Below, one piece after another: positions 32,851-40,585 of a stretch of DNA of 64,000 bases. The first letter of the stretch is position 1. Each line of letters starts with the position of its first letter. This stretch comes from Ancylobacter vacuolatus (GTDB lineage: Bacteria; Pseudomonadota; Alphaproteobacteria; Rhizobiales; Xanthobacteraceae): positions 434,001-498,000 of the forward strand of contig NZ_JAUSUH010000003.1 of assembly GCF_030813595.1 (NCBI RefSeq), in the 5' to 3' direction. A program made the translations under genes and the position numbers. The notes under the pieces were generated by a model that ran no database searches, was not told the origin of the DNA, and saw only the letters and a program-made list of their open reading frames with translations.

Positions 32851-34805
32851 GCGGCGGCGCGGGCGGCGAGCGTCATCTCGGTGGCGCCGTCCATGATGGC
32901 GATGGCGCCGAGCCGGGCCTTGAGGCTGGCAAGGTCGAGCGATTCCAGCGGCAGGTTGACGAAGGCGGACATGCGCGCGGCGATCTGCCGGTAGCTGCGG
33001 ACAAACGCCGCCCGCAGCTCCGCCTCGGTGCCGGCGCCGGCGGCGGGATCGGCAAGACCCCAATGCGCGCTCAGCGGGTGGCCGGGGAAAACCGGGCAGC
33101 TCTCGCCGGCGGCGGCATCGCAGACGGTGATGACGAAATCCATCGGCTCGGCGGCGCGGCCGGCGAACTCGTCCCAGCTCTTGGAGCGCAGATCGTCGGT
33201 GGTGTAGCCGAGGTTGCGCAGCAGTTCGAGCGCCAGCTTGTGCGGCGCGCCGCGCGGCACGCTGCCGGCGGAGAAAGCGTGGAAACGCCCGCCGCCCTCG
33301 CGGTTCAGCACCGCCTCGGCCATGATCGAGCGGGCGGAATTATGCGAGCAGACGAGCAGCACATTATAGCGGCGCTCCGCCGCCTCGCCCGGCCGCAGGC
33401 GCGGAAAGGCGGCGCCGGCATCGGCCAGCGCCGGCAGTTCGCCCAGCAGCAGTTCCATCACCTCTGCCGCCTTCCCCGCCGTGGCGGTGTAGATGATCGA
33501 GCGGCCCTCGCGGCGCGAGGCGACCAGGCCCGCCCGTTCCAGATGCGCCAGATGGGTCGACATGGTGTTGTGCGGCACCGCCAGCAGCCGGGCGACATCG
33601 CCGGCGTTCAGCCCGAAGGGGGCGTAGCGCAGCAGCAGGCGGAAGGCATCGAAGCGGGTCGGCTGGGCGAGGGCATCGAACATCGCCACCGCGTCATCCG
33701 ACAGAAGACGCCGCACACCGCCAGCCTGCCCGAGAATCGCCTGCCCGAGATTCGCCTGACCCTGCATCGCCGCCCTCCTGTTCGCCGCTCCGCTTCCGCT
33801 CTTGAACGTCGCCGCCCAATAGGTCCGCACCTGCTGCACCAGCGGCGCCGGCAGCGGGACATAGCCGAGCTGTGAGGCATAGTCGCTGCCCTCGCCGAGC
33901 GCAAAGTCGAAGAAGTCCAGCGCCGTCCGGTTGGCCGCGCCATCCGCCGGCGCCTTGTACAGCAGGACAAAGGTGGTGGCGGCGATCGGGTAGGCCTCGG
34001 GAACGGCGGAATCATTGATGGTGGCGTAGAAATCGCGGGTCTGCGCCCAGTCCACCCCCAGCGCCGCCGCCTGGAACGAGGCCGCGCTCGGGGCGATGAA
34101 GCGGCCGGCGCGGTTCTGCACCAGGCCATAGGTGAGGCCGGCCTGCGTCACATAGGTGAACTCGACATAGCCGATGGCGTTGGGCGTGCGCTTCACCTCC
34201 AGCGCGACGCCCTCATTGCCGCGTGCGCCGCTGCCGACCGGCCAGGCGACGGAACTGCCCTCGCCCAGTTCGCGCTTCCAGTCCGCGCTGGCCTTGGCGA
34301 GATAGGACACCCAGTTGAAGGTGGTGCCCGAGCCGTCCGAGCGGTGGATGACGGCGATCAGCGTGTCCGGCAGGTCGAGGTCCGGGTTCAGCGCCTTCAG
34401 CGCGGGATCGGACCAGCGGGTGATCTTGCCCATATAGATGTCCGCCAGCACCGCGCCGGTGAAGCGCATCGTGCCCGGCGCCACGCCGGCGAGGTTCACC
34501 ACCGGAACGACGCCGCCGAACACGATGGGAAACTGGCCGAGGCCGAGGCGATCGAGATCCTCGGGCTTCAGCGGCTTGTCGGAGGCACCGAAATCCACCG
34601 TTTTCGCGCGGATGCGGTTCACGCCGGCGGAAGAGCCGACCGACTGGTAGGCCACGTCGGTGCCGGTGGCGGCGCGGAAGGCCTCCGACCATTTCCAGAT
34701 GATCGGGTAGGCGAAGGTGGAGCCGGCGCCGGTGAGGTCGTCGGCGCGGGCGCCCGGCGCCAGGACCAGCAGGACGGCGGCGATCAGGAGAAGCGAGCGG
34801 CGCAT
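32847..34805 (-). CDS. PstS phosphate/arsenate-binding protein joined in frame to ArsR and LMW-PTP arsenate reductase
   Basis: One frame of 652 codons holds three modules. Residues 1-335 are a PstS-type periplasmic binding protein with a signal peptide (MRRSLLLIAAVLLVLAPGAR) and motifs GAGSTFAYPI, IHRSDGSGTTFNWVSYL and SGARGNEGVA. Residues 370-455 are an ArsR winged helix (PHNTMSTHLAHLERAGLV). Residues 478-625 are a low-molecular-weight phosphatase-type arsenate reductase with CSHNSAR (C486, R492). A periplasmic module joined to cytoplasmic ones makes no topological sense. An internal ATG at 33767 with AGGAGG six bases upstream could start the ArsR-ArsC part alone, so the usual pstS stop seems to have been lost. 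There are no pstCAB genes nearby. Confidence 0.85.
   Translation of the reverse strand: MRRSLLLIAAVLLVLAPGARADDLTGAGSTFAYPIIWKWSEAFRAATGTDVAYQSVGSSAGVNRIRAKTVDFGASDKPLKPEDLDRLGLGQFPIVFGGVVPVVNLAGVAPGTMRFTGAVLADIYMGKITRWSDPALKALNPDLDLPDTLIAVIHRSDGSGTTFNWVSYLAKASADWKRELGEGSSVAWPVGSGARGNEGVALEVKRTPNAIGYVEFTYVTQAGLTYGLVQNRAGRFIAPSAASFQAAALGVDWAQTRDFYATINDSAVPEAYPIAATTFVLLYKAPADGAANRTALDFFDFALGEGSDYASQLGYVPLPAPLVQQVRTYWAATFKSGSGAANRRAAMQGQANLGQAILGQAGGVRRLLSDDAVAMFDALAQPTRFDAFRLLLRYAPFGLNAGDVARLLAVPHNTMSTHLAHLERAGLVASRREGRSIIYTATAGKAAEVMELLLGELPALADAGAAFPRLRPGEAAERRYNVLLVCSHNSARSIMAEAVLNREGGGRFHAFSAGSVPRGAPHKLALELLRNLGYTTDDLRSKSWDEFAGRAAEPMDFVITVCDAAAGESCPVFPGHPLSAHWGLADPAAGAGTEAELRAAFVRSYRQIAARMSAFVNLPLESLDLASLKARLGAIAIMDGATEMTLAARAAA
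33774..33779 (-). promoter_or_regulatory. Shine-Dalgarno AGGAGG inside the PstS-ArsR-ArsC frame
   Basis: On the minus strand AGGAGG is followed after six bases by ATG (33767-33765) in frame with the ArsR-ArsC modules. This site would give a separate 306-residue ArsR-ArsC protein (32847-33767). Just upstream the codons read AGC GGA AGC GGA (33800-33789); a TGA to GGA change at either would explain loss of the pstS stop. Confidence 0.6.
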
Positions 34806-34822
34806 GGGATCACCTTTGTATC

Positions 34823-34848
34823 AATATGTCGGGACGGATCGACGTATT
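34823..34848. promoter_or_regulatory. Candidate ArsR operator in front of pstS-arsR-arsC
   Basis: AATATGTCG (34823-34831) and CGACGTATT (34840-34848) form a dyad with one mismatch around GGACGGAT, 18 bases before the ATG at 34805. The core TCGGGACGGATCGAC recurs exactly at 52877-52891 before the GAPDH-arsJ genes, and a looser copy is at 58728-58749 before the second arsR. Confidence 0.6.
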
Positions 34849-35073
34849 ACGTGATGAGATATACCGCAGCCGGGCGGCGGGGGAAATGTTTTCTTTGCGC
34901 GCGACCGGGCGGCGCCGGGGGCAGAGCGCGATGGGGCGGTACAGCCGAACCGCCCGCCCGGCCGCCACTTCCCCCGGCTGCCGCCGCCCCGCAGCCGGGC
35001 CCGCCTCGTAAACCCGCTTATTGCGGCCTGAGAACTGCGGGAACGGCGCGCGCGGCGGCTTGTCTCGATGGGT

Positions 35074-35086
35074 CAACTGGTATAAT
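35074..35086 (+). promoter_or_regulatory. Extended -10 promoter CAACTGGTATAAT of the oiaX operon
   Basis: TGGTATAAT is a perfect extended -10 element (TATAAT at 35081-35086), and GGTA-N7-TACC (35079-35093) forms a small dyad that a FadR-type regulator could use. The identical 13 bases occur, same orientation to its genes, before the ABC operon at 49392-49404. The 400-base spacer 34806-35205 otherwise holds the ars operator and GC-rich sequence without a gene. Confidence 0.65.
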
Positions 35087-35205
35087 CACTACCTCAAGAT
35101 ATGAGTGAGCGCAGACTCACCGTAAGAGGAAACGCATGGAAGGCTGAGGCGGCGGCGCGGAAACGCGCGGCGGAGCGGCTTTGCGTGCCGAGCCAGGAGT
35201 GCCGC

Positions 35206-36465
35206 ATGCCCGCGCCCCACCGCATTGAAGCCGACTATCTGATCGAGACCGCCTATGATCCGCGCCGCGCCGCCGAGGCGATGGCGGGCGAGCAGTCGAG
35301 CGGCACCTTTGTCGCCATTCCCGGCGAGACGCCGGAACTGAAGGAGCGCTCCGCCGCCCGTATCGAGGCGCTGGAGCTGCTGGGAACGGTCGACGAGCCC
35401 TCCCTCCCCGGCGCCGGCCATCCCCAGGGCGGGGTAATCCAGCGCGCCCGCGTCACCCTTTCCTGGCCGCTGGACAATCTCGGCCCCTCACTGCCCAATC
35501 TGCTCGCGACCGTCGCCGGCAATCTGTTCGAGCTGAAGCAGTTCTCCGGCCTGCGCCTTCTCGACATCCGCCTGCCGCAGGCGTTCGCGCAGGCCTATGG
35601 CGGGCCGAAATTCGGCATTGAAGGCACCCGCCGCCTCGCCGGCATCGAGGGCCGTCCGATCATCGGCACCATCGTCAAGCCCAGCGTCGGCTTCGGGCCG
35701 ACTGAGACGGCGGAGCTGGTGAAGCTGCTCGCCGAAGCGGGGATCGACTTCATCAAGGATGACGAGCTGCAGTCCGACGGGCCGCAATGCCCGTTCGAGG
35801 ACCGCGCCCGCGCGGTGATGCGCGTCATCAACGACCATGCCGACCGCACCGGCAAGAAGGTGATGTTCGCCTTCAACATCACCGGCGAAATCGACCAGAT
35901 GCGCCGCCGCCACGATCTCGTGCAGGAGCTGGGCGGCACCTGCGTCATGGCCAGCCTCAACTCGGTCGGCCTTGTCGGCATGATCGAGCTGGGCCGCTTC
36001 ACGCAGCTGCCGCTGCACGCCCACCGCAATGGCTGGGGCTATCTCTCGCGCGCGCCGATGCTCGGCTGGTCCTATGTCGCCTGGCAGAAGATCTGGCGGC
36101 TGGCCGGTGCCGACCACATGCATGTCAACGGCCTCTCCAACAAGTTCTCCGAGGCCGATGACAGCGTGATCGCCTCCGCCCGCGAATGCCTCACGCCGCT
36201 GTTCGACGACAAGCCCTGCATCGCCATGCCGGTGTTCTCCTCCGGCCAGTCGGCCAAGCAGGCGCCCGGCACCTATGCCGCGCTCGGCACGGCGGACCTG
36301 ATCTTCGCCGCCGGCGGCGGCATCATGGCCCACCCGGACGGCCCGGCCGCCGGTGTCGCCTCGCTGCGGCAGGCCTGGGAAGCGGCGATCACCGATGTGC
36401 CGCTGGCCGACTATGCCCGCGACCATTCCGCGCTCGCCCGCGCGCTGGAGACCTACGCGGCATGA
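35206..36465 (+). CDS. oiaX: RuBisCO-like protein, 3-oxo-isoapionate-4-phosphate transcarboxylase/hydrolase type
   Basis: 419 residues from MPAPHRIEADYLIETAYDP, with AGGAG six bases before the ATG at 35206. It has the RuBisCO large-subunit fold: GTIVKPSVGFGPTE carries the catalytic lysine (K158), and DFIKDDELQ carries the carbamylatable lysine and metal ligands (K184, D186, E187). The second lysine of the usual KPK motif is Ser160 and loop 6 is NGLSNKFSE, so it is a RuBisCO-like protein, not a CO2-fixing enzyme. With OiaK, ApnO and ApnL genes around it, the role is conversion of 3-oxo-isoapionate-4-phosphate to 3-phosphoglycerate and glycolate. It overlaps oiaK (ATGA). Confidence 0.88.
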   Translation: MPAPHRIEADYLIETAYDPRRAAEAMAGEQSSGTFVAIPGETPELKERSAARIEALELLGTVDEPSLPGAGHPQGGVIQRARVTLSWPLDNLGPSLPNLLATVAGNLFELKQFSGLRLLDIRLPQAFAQAYGGPKFGIEGTRRLAGIEGRPIIGTIVKPSVGFGPTETAELVKLLAEAGIDFIKDDELQSDGPQCPFEDRARAVMRVINDHADRTGKKVMFAFNITGEIDQMRRRHDLVQELGGTCVMASLNSVGLVGMIELGRFTQLPLHAHRNGWGYLSRAPMLGWSYVAWQKIWRLAGADHMHVNGLSNKFSEADDSVIASARECLTPLFDDKPCIAMPVFSSGQSAKQAPGTYAALGTADLIFAAGGGIMAHPDGPAAGVASLRQAWEAAITDVPLADYARDHSALARALETYAA

Positions 36466-37850
36466 GCCCCTCCCCGCGCGCTTCCGCCCCGCGGTTGCCG
36501 GGCGGCCCGCTCATTGCCTTCTATGGTGACGACTACACCGGCTCGTCGGCGGTGATGGAGGTGCTGAGCTTTGCCGGCCTGCCGACCGTGCTGTTCCTCG
36601 GCCCGCCGACATCAGCGCAGCTCGCCCGATTCAATGACATGCGCGCCATCGGCATTGCTGGCGTCGCCCGCTCGCAGCCGCCGGAATGGATGGACGCGCA
36701 GCTGCCGCCGATCTTTGAACAGCTCGCCCGGCTGAAGGCGCCGATCAACCACTACAAGGTCTGCTCCACCTTCGATTCCGCCCCGCATGTCGGCTCGATC
36801 GGCCGCGCCGCCGAAATCGGCGAGCGCCTTCTTGGCGGGGCCTGGCATCCGCTTATTGTCGGCGCGCCGGCCATTGCCCGCTACCAGGCCTTCGGCAACC
36901 TGTTCGCCTGTATTGACGGCACCGGCTACCGGCTCGACCGCCACCCGGTCATGGCGCGCCATCCGGTGACGCCGATGAACGAGGCGGATGTGCGCCTGCA
37001 CCTGTCGCGGCAGACCGACATGCCGGTCGGGCTTGTCGATTTCGTCGCCATGAAGACCGGCCGGGCCGAGCAGCAGCTCGCGGCCGAGCGGGCGGCGGGC
37101 GCCCGCCTCCTGGCGCTCGACGTGCTCGACGACGAGACGCTGGCCGAAGCCGGACGGCTGGTGTGGGAACATCGCGGCGCGCGGCTGTTCGCCCTCGGCT
37201 CGCAGGGGCTGGAATATGCGCTGGTCGCCTATTGGCGCCGCGCCGGCCTGCTGGCGGCGGAAGTGCCGACGCCGGCCCCCGCCCGCACGGAACGTATCGC
37301 CGTGGTCTCCGGCTCCTGCTCGCCGATCACGGCGGCGCAGATCCGCCACGCGCTGGACCATGGCTTTGGCGGCGTCCGCCTCGACGCCACCCGCGCGGTG
37401 GAGGCGGGCGCGTGGGCGGCCGAGGTCACGCGCGGGGCGGCGGCGGCGCTCAACGTGCTGGAGGCCGGGCAGGACCCGCTGGTGTTCACCGCCAGCGGCC
37501 CGGACGACCCGGCCGTGCCGGCGCTGGGGCAGGCGATCGACGCGGCGGGCGTCGCGCCGTCGCTCGTCAATGCGCGCATCGGCGACGGGCTGGGGCGCGT
37601 GCTTGACGAGGTGGTGCGCCGGGCGGGGCTGACGCGCGCCATCATTTCCGGCGGCGACACGTCAGGCCATGCCGGCATGGCGCTGGGCATCTATGCGGTG
37701 ACCGCGCTGGCGCCGCTGGCGCCCGGCTCGCCGCTCTGCCGCGCTTATGCCGAAGGCGCCCATGACGGGCTCGAAATCGCGTTCAAGGGCGGCCAGATGG
37801 GCCGGCCGGACTTCTTCAGCGCCGCGAAGGGCGGCGCCACCAACCACTGA
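36462..37850 (+). CDS. oiaK: Four-carbon acid sugar kinase family, 3-oxo-isoapionate kinase
   Basis: 462 residues from the ATG that overlaps the oiaX stop. N-terminal LIAFYGDDYTGSSAVMEVL is the DUF1537 sugar-binding motif. C-terminal ISGGDTSGHAGMALGIYAV is its nucleotide-binding motif. The family phosphorylates acid sugars such as erythronate and 3-oxo-isoapionate. Coupling to an OiaX-type RuBisCO-like protein fits 3-oxo-isoapionate kinase, which makes the OiaX substrate. Family is certain, substrate is from gene context. Confidence 0.87.
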   Translation: MSPSPRASAPRLPGGPLIAFYGDDYTGSSAVMEVLSFAGLPTVLFLGPPTSAQLARFNDMRAIGIAGVARSQPPEWMDAQLPPIFEQLARLKAPINHYKVCSTFDSAPHVGSIGRAAEIGERLLGGAWHPLIVGAPAIARYQAFGNLFACIDGTGYRLDRHPVMARHPVTPMNEADVRLHLSRQTDMPVGLVDFVAMKTGRAEQQLAAERAAGARLLALDVLDDETLAEAGRLVWEHRGARLFALGSQGLEYALVAYWRRAGLLAAEVPTPAPARTERIAVVSGSCSPITAAQIRHALDHGFGGVRLDATRAVEAGAWAAEVTRGAAAALNVLEAGQDPLVFTASGPDDPAVPALGQAIDAAGVAPSLVNARIGDGLGRVLDEVVRRAGLTRAIISGGDTSGHAGMALGIYAVTALAPLAPGSPLCRAYAEGAHDGLEIAFKGGQMGRPDFFSAAKGGATNH

Positions 37851-37869
37851 TCAAGGGAGAGGACCTCAG

Positions 37870-38721
37870 ATGAAAAAGATCGCCTTGCTGGGCGCCGGCG
37901 GAAAGATGGGCGTCCGGCTCGCCACCAATCTCCAGGGCTCGCCCTATGAGGTGATGCATGTCGAGCCGACCGAGGCCGGCCGTGCCCGCCTGAAGGAAAA
38001 GACCGGGCTCGACTGCGTCGACGGCGACAACGCGCTGGCCGATGCCGATGCTGTGCTCATGGCCGTGCCGGACCGGCTGATCGGCAAGATCGCCCACACC
38101 TTCATCGAGAAGGTGAAGCCCGGCACCGCGATCATCATGCTGGACGCCGCCGCCCCGCATGCGGGCGAACTGCCCAAGCGCGACGACGTCACCTATTTCG
38201 TCACCCATCCCTGCCACCCGCCGATCTTCAACGACGAAGTGACGGCGGAAGCCAAGAGCGACTTCTTCGGCGGGGTGCATGCCAAGCAGCACATTGTCTG
38301 CGCGCTGATGCAGGGCCCGGACGAGCATTATGCCCAATGCGAGCAGATCGCCCGCACCATCTACAAGCCCGTCATGCGGGCGCATCGCTGCACGGTCGAA
38401 CAGATCGCCATCATGGAGCCGGCGCTGGCCGAGACCATCGGCGCCACGCTGTGCCTCGCCTTGCGCGAAGCCACCGAGGAGGCGGTGCGCCGCGGCGTGC
38501 CGCGCCAGGCGGCCACCGACTTCCTGCTCGGCCACCTCACCATCGAGCTGGCGATCGCCTTCGAGATCTTCCCCGAAGGCAAGTTCTCCGACGGCGCGCT
38601 TTATGCCATCGACCAGGCCCGGCCGCAGATTTTCCGCGAGGGCTGGCTGGAGCGCATCTTCGATCCCAAGGCCGTGCAGCGCTCGGTCGAGGAAATCTGC
38701 AACCCGCCCAAGGCCGCCTGA
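37870..38721 (+). CDS. apnO: D-apionate oxidoisomerase (phosphogluconate-dehydrogenase-like)
   Basis: 283 residues, starting MKKIALLGAGGKMGVRLATN with the Rossmann GxGGxMG motif. Downstream are MAVPDRLIGKIAHTFIEK, FVTHPCHPPIFNDE, which includes likely substrate and metal residues, and a helical C-terminal domain. It resembles the phosphogluconate dehydrogenase-like proteins assigned as D-apionate oxidoisomerase (oxidation plus acyl shift to 3-oxo-isoapionate). It starts 19 bases after oiaK. The assignment rests on fold and on the complete set of pathway neighbours. Confidence 0.83.
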   Translation: MKKIALLGAGGKMGVRLATNLQGSPYEVMHVEPTEAGRARLKEKTGLDCVDGDNALADADAVLMAVPDRLIGKIAHTFIEKVKPGTAIIMLDAAAPHAGELPKRDDVTYFVTHPCHPPIFNDEVTAEAKSDFFGGVHAKQHIVCALMQGPDEHYAQCEQIARTIYKPVMRAHRCTVEQIAIMEPALAETIGATLCLALREATEEAVRRGVPRQAATDFLLGHLTIELAIAFEIFPEGKFSDGALYAIDQARPQIFREGWLERIFDPKAVQRSVEEICNPPKAA

Positions 38722-38750
38722 GGCAGCCACCGGGCCTAACCGCCCGGCTC

Positions 38751-38776
38751 GTCCGGGGCCCTCGACGGCCCCGGAC
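38751..38776 (+). terminator. Strong hairpin between apnO and dctP
   Basis: GTCCGGGGCC (38751-38760) and GGCCCCGGAC (38767-38776) form a perfect 10-base stem with a 6-base loop. No T run follows, so it is not a standard intrinsic terminator; it may attenuate transcription or shield the dctP transcript from 5' decay. Confidence 0.5.
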
Positions 38777-38805
38777 GCATCAAATCCAACAGGGACAGGA
38801 ACGCC

Positions 38806-39783
38806 ATGAACCGGATCATCGCCCTCGCGGCCGCCGCCGCGCTCAGCCTCGCCGCCGTGCCCTTCGCCACGCCGGCGCTCGCCACCACCATCATCAAGGC
38901 CGGCCACGGCACGCAGACCGCGCACCCCACCCATATCGCCCTGCAGAAATTCGCTGAAATCGTCGCCGAGAAGAGCAAGGGCGACCTGAAGATCGAGATC
39001 TATCCCGACCGGCAGCTCGGCGAAGAGCGCGAGATGGTCGAGGGCCTGCAGCTGGGCACGGTCGACATGGCGGTGGTCTCCACCGGCCCGCTCGTCGCCT
39101 TCGTGCCCGCGCTCGGCACGGTGGACCTGCCCTTCCTGTTCAAGAGCTCGGAGCATGCCTACAAGGTGCTGGACGGCGAGGTCGGGCAGGACCTGCTCGC
39201 CAAGTTCCAGGACCGCGGCATTGTCGGCCTCGCCTGGTGGGAGAATGGCTGGCGCAGCCTGACCAGCAAGAAGGAGGTCAAGTCGCCGGCCGACCTCAAG
39301 GGCATGAAGCTGCGCACCATGCAGAACCCGGTGCACATCGCCGCCTTCAAGGAGCTGGGCGCCTCGCCGATACCCATGGTGTGGGGCGAAGTGTTCACCA
39401 GCCTCAGCCAGGGGGTGATCGACGCGCAGGAGAACCCGGTCACCATCGTCTACAGCAACTCGCTGTGGGAGGTGCAGAAGTACATGACGCTGACGCGCCA
39501 CGTCTATGGCCCGCACCTCGTGCTGTTCAGCCAGCAGGTGTGGGACCGCCTGACCCCGGCGCAGCAGACCATCCTGAAGGAAGCCCTGATCGAGGCGACG
39601 ACCTTCCAGCGCCAGACTTCGGCCCGGCTGGAAACCGAGCAGCTGAAGCTGCTGGCCGACAAGGGCATGATCGTCGAGCAGGTCGACATCACCCCGTTCC
39701 AGGAAGCCACGGCCAACACCGCCTCGGCGTTCAAGAACATCGATCCCGCTGTCGTGGCCAAGATCAAGGCCGCCGCGAACTGA
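38806..39783 (+). CDS. TRAP transporter substrate-binding protein (DctP family)
   Basis: 325 residues with a signal peptide (MNRIIALAAAAALSLAAVPF, cleavage near ATPALA at about residue 26). The DctP fold is shown by IKAGHGTQTAHPTHIALQKF, DRQLGEEREMVEGLQLGTVD and LKLRTMQNPVHIAAFKELGA-type segments, the last holding the carboxylate-binding arginine. It captures an acid sugar in the periplasm for the DctQM permease. D-apionate or a related aldonate is the obvious candidate from context. It is flanked by hairpins on both sides. Confidence 0.92.
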   Translation: MNRIIALAAAAALSLAAVPFATPALATTIIKAGHGTQTAHPTHIALQKFAEIVAEKSKGDLKIEIYPDRQLGEEREMVEGLQLGTVDMAVVSTGPLVAFVPALGTVDLPFLFKSSEHAYKVLDGEVGQDLLAKFQDRGIVGLAWWENGWRSLTSKKEVKSPADLKGMKLRTMQNPVHIAAFKELGASPIPMVWGEVFTSLSQGVIDAQENPVTIVYSNSLWEVQKYMTLTRHVYGPHLVLFSQQVWDRLTPAQQTILKEALIEATTFQRQTSARLETEQLKLLADKGMIVEQVDITPFQEATANTASAFKNIDPAVVAKIKAAAN

Positions 39784-39796
39784 GCCGCGCGCGCCG

Positions 39797-40006
39797 GCCG
39801 CAGCCCTCACGGCTGCGGCCGGTTCGTAAGCCAGGATTGCCGCAGCCCTCACGGCTGCGGCCGGTTCGTAAGCCAGGATTGCCGCAGCCCTCACGGCTGC
39901 GGCCGGTTCACAAGCCAGGATTGCCGCAGCCCTGACGGCTGCGGCCGGTTCGCAAGCCAAAATTGCCGCAGCCCTCACAGCTGCGGCCGGTTCGTCAGCC
40001 AAAATT
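39797..40006 (+). repeat. Five tandem 42-base units, each with a 9-base-stem hairpin
   Basis: Units start at 39797, 39839, 39881, 39923 and 39965. Each begins with the stem GCCGCAGCC, loop CTCAC (CTGAC in unit 4), stem GGCTGCGGC, followed by a 19-base linker CGGTTCGTAAGCCAGGATT with small changes. Unit 5 has a weakened stem and linkers 4 and 5 read AAAATT. The block fills the 308-base gap between dctP and dctQ. The period is a multiple of three and open on both strands, but the repeats look structural rather than coding. Confidence 0.93.
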
Positions 40007-40091
40007 GCCGCTCCCTCGCGGGGGGGCGGCCCGTGTGCAAGCCAACGCAGCCGCAGCCCGGAGGCCCCCGCCTCCACGGGAGAGGTGTGAC

Positions 40092-40580
40092 ATGCTCTTG
40101 AAGTTCTGGACCTCCGTAGAATGGCTGGCGCGCGGCCTGCTCTGCGCCCTGCTGAGCGCCATGGTGCTCGTGTGCCTCGGCCAGGTGATCTCCCGCTACG
40201 TCTTCAACGATCCGCTGACATGGTCGGAGGAGCTGGCGCGCTACCTCTTTGTCTGGGTCGGCTATCTCTCGGCCTGGTTCGCCTGGACCAAGCGGGCGCA
40301 TATCGCGCTCGACGCGGTGACCTATCTGCGCCTTCCGGGGCTGGAGCGGGCCTGCGGCCGGATCGTCGAGGCGCTGGTCCTCGTCTATTGCGGCTGGACG
40401 CTTTACGCCTGCCTCGGCTTCCTCCGCCTCACCAGCAACCAGCCCTCCGCCGTGCTCGACGTGCCGATGAGCACCGTCTATGCCGGCTATGCGGCCATGT
40501 GCGTCCTCATCATCGGCGACATCCTGATCGGCTGGGCCTATGGCGCCCGCCCGCCCTCGCCGGCTGTTCCCCAGGAGTAA
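40092..40580 (+). CDS. TRAP transporter small permease (DctQ family)
   Basis: 162 residues from MLLKFWTSVEWLARGLLCAL, preceded by GAGAGGTG. Four hydrophobic helices are visible, with VISRYVFNDPLTWSEELARY, the hallmark of DctQ. It assembles with the large permease encoded five bases downstream. The upstream part of the open frame is the tandem repeat and is not coding. Confidence 0.92.
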   Translation: MLLKFWTSVEWLARGLLCALLSAMVLVCLGQVISRYVFNDPLTWSEELARYLFVWVGYLSAWFAWTKRAHIALDAVTYLRLPGLERACGRIVEALVLVYCGWTLYACLGFLRLTSNQPSAVLDVPMSTVYAGYAAMCVLIIGDILIGWAYGARPPSPAVPQE

Positions 40581-40585
40581 GATCC

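Noticed and set aside
35206-36465. Carbon-fixing RuBisCO
   Set aside because: Key residues around the second KPK lysine and loop 6 differ and there is no small subunit or phosphoribulokinase; the neighbours are oiaK, apnO and apnL.
38751-38776. Intrinsic terminator ending the apionate enzyme genes
   Set aside because: The stem is strong but there is no T run, and the TRAP genes follow in the same direction; listed as a hairpin only with modest confidence.
39797-40006. CRISPR-like array
   Set aside because: Units are directly tandem with near-identical linkers, no unique spacers, and there are no cas genes.
37816-40077. Minus-strand frame of about 753 codons with a repeated alanine-rich N-terminus
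   Set aside because: The repeats are the 42-base hairpin units read backwards and the rest is antisense of dctP and apnO.
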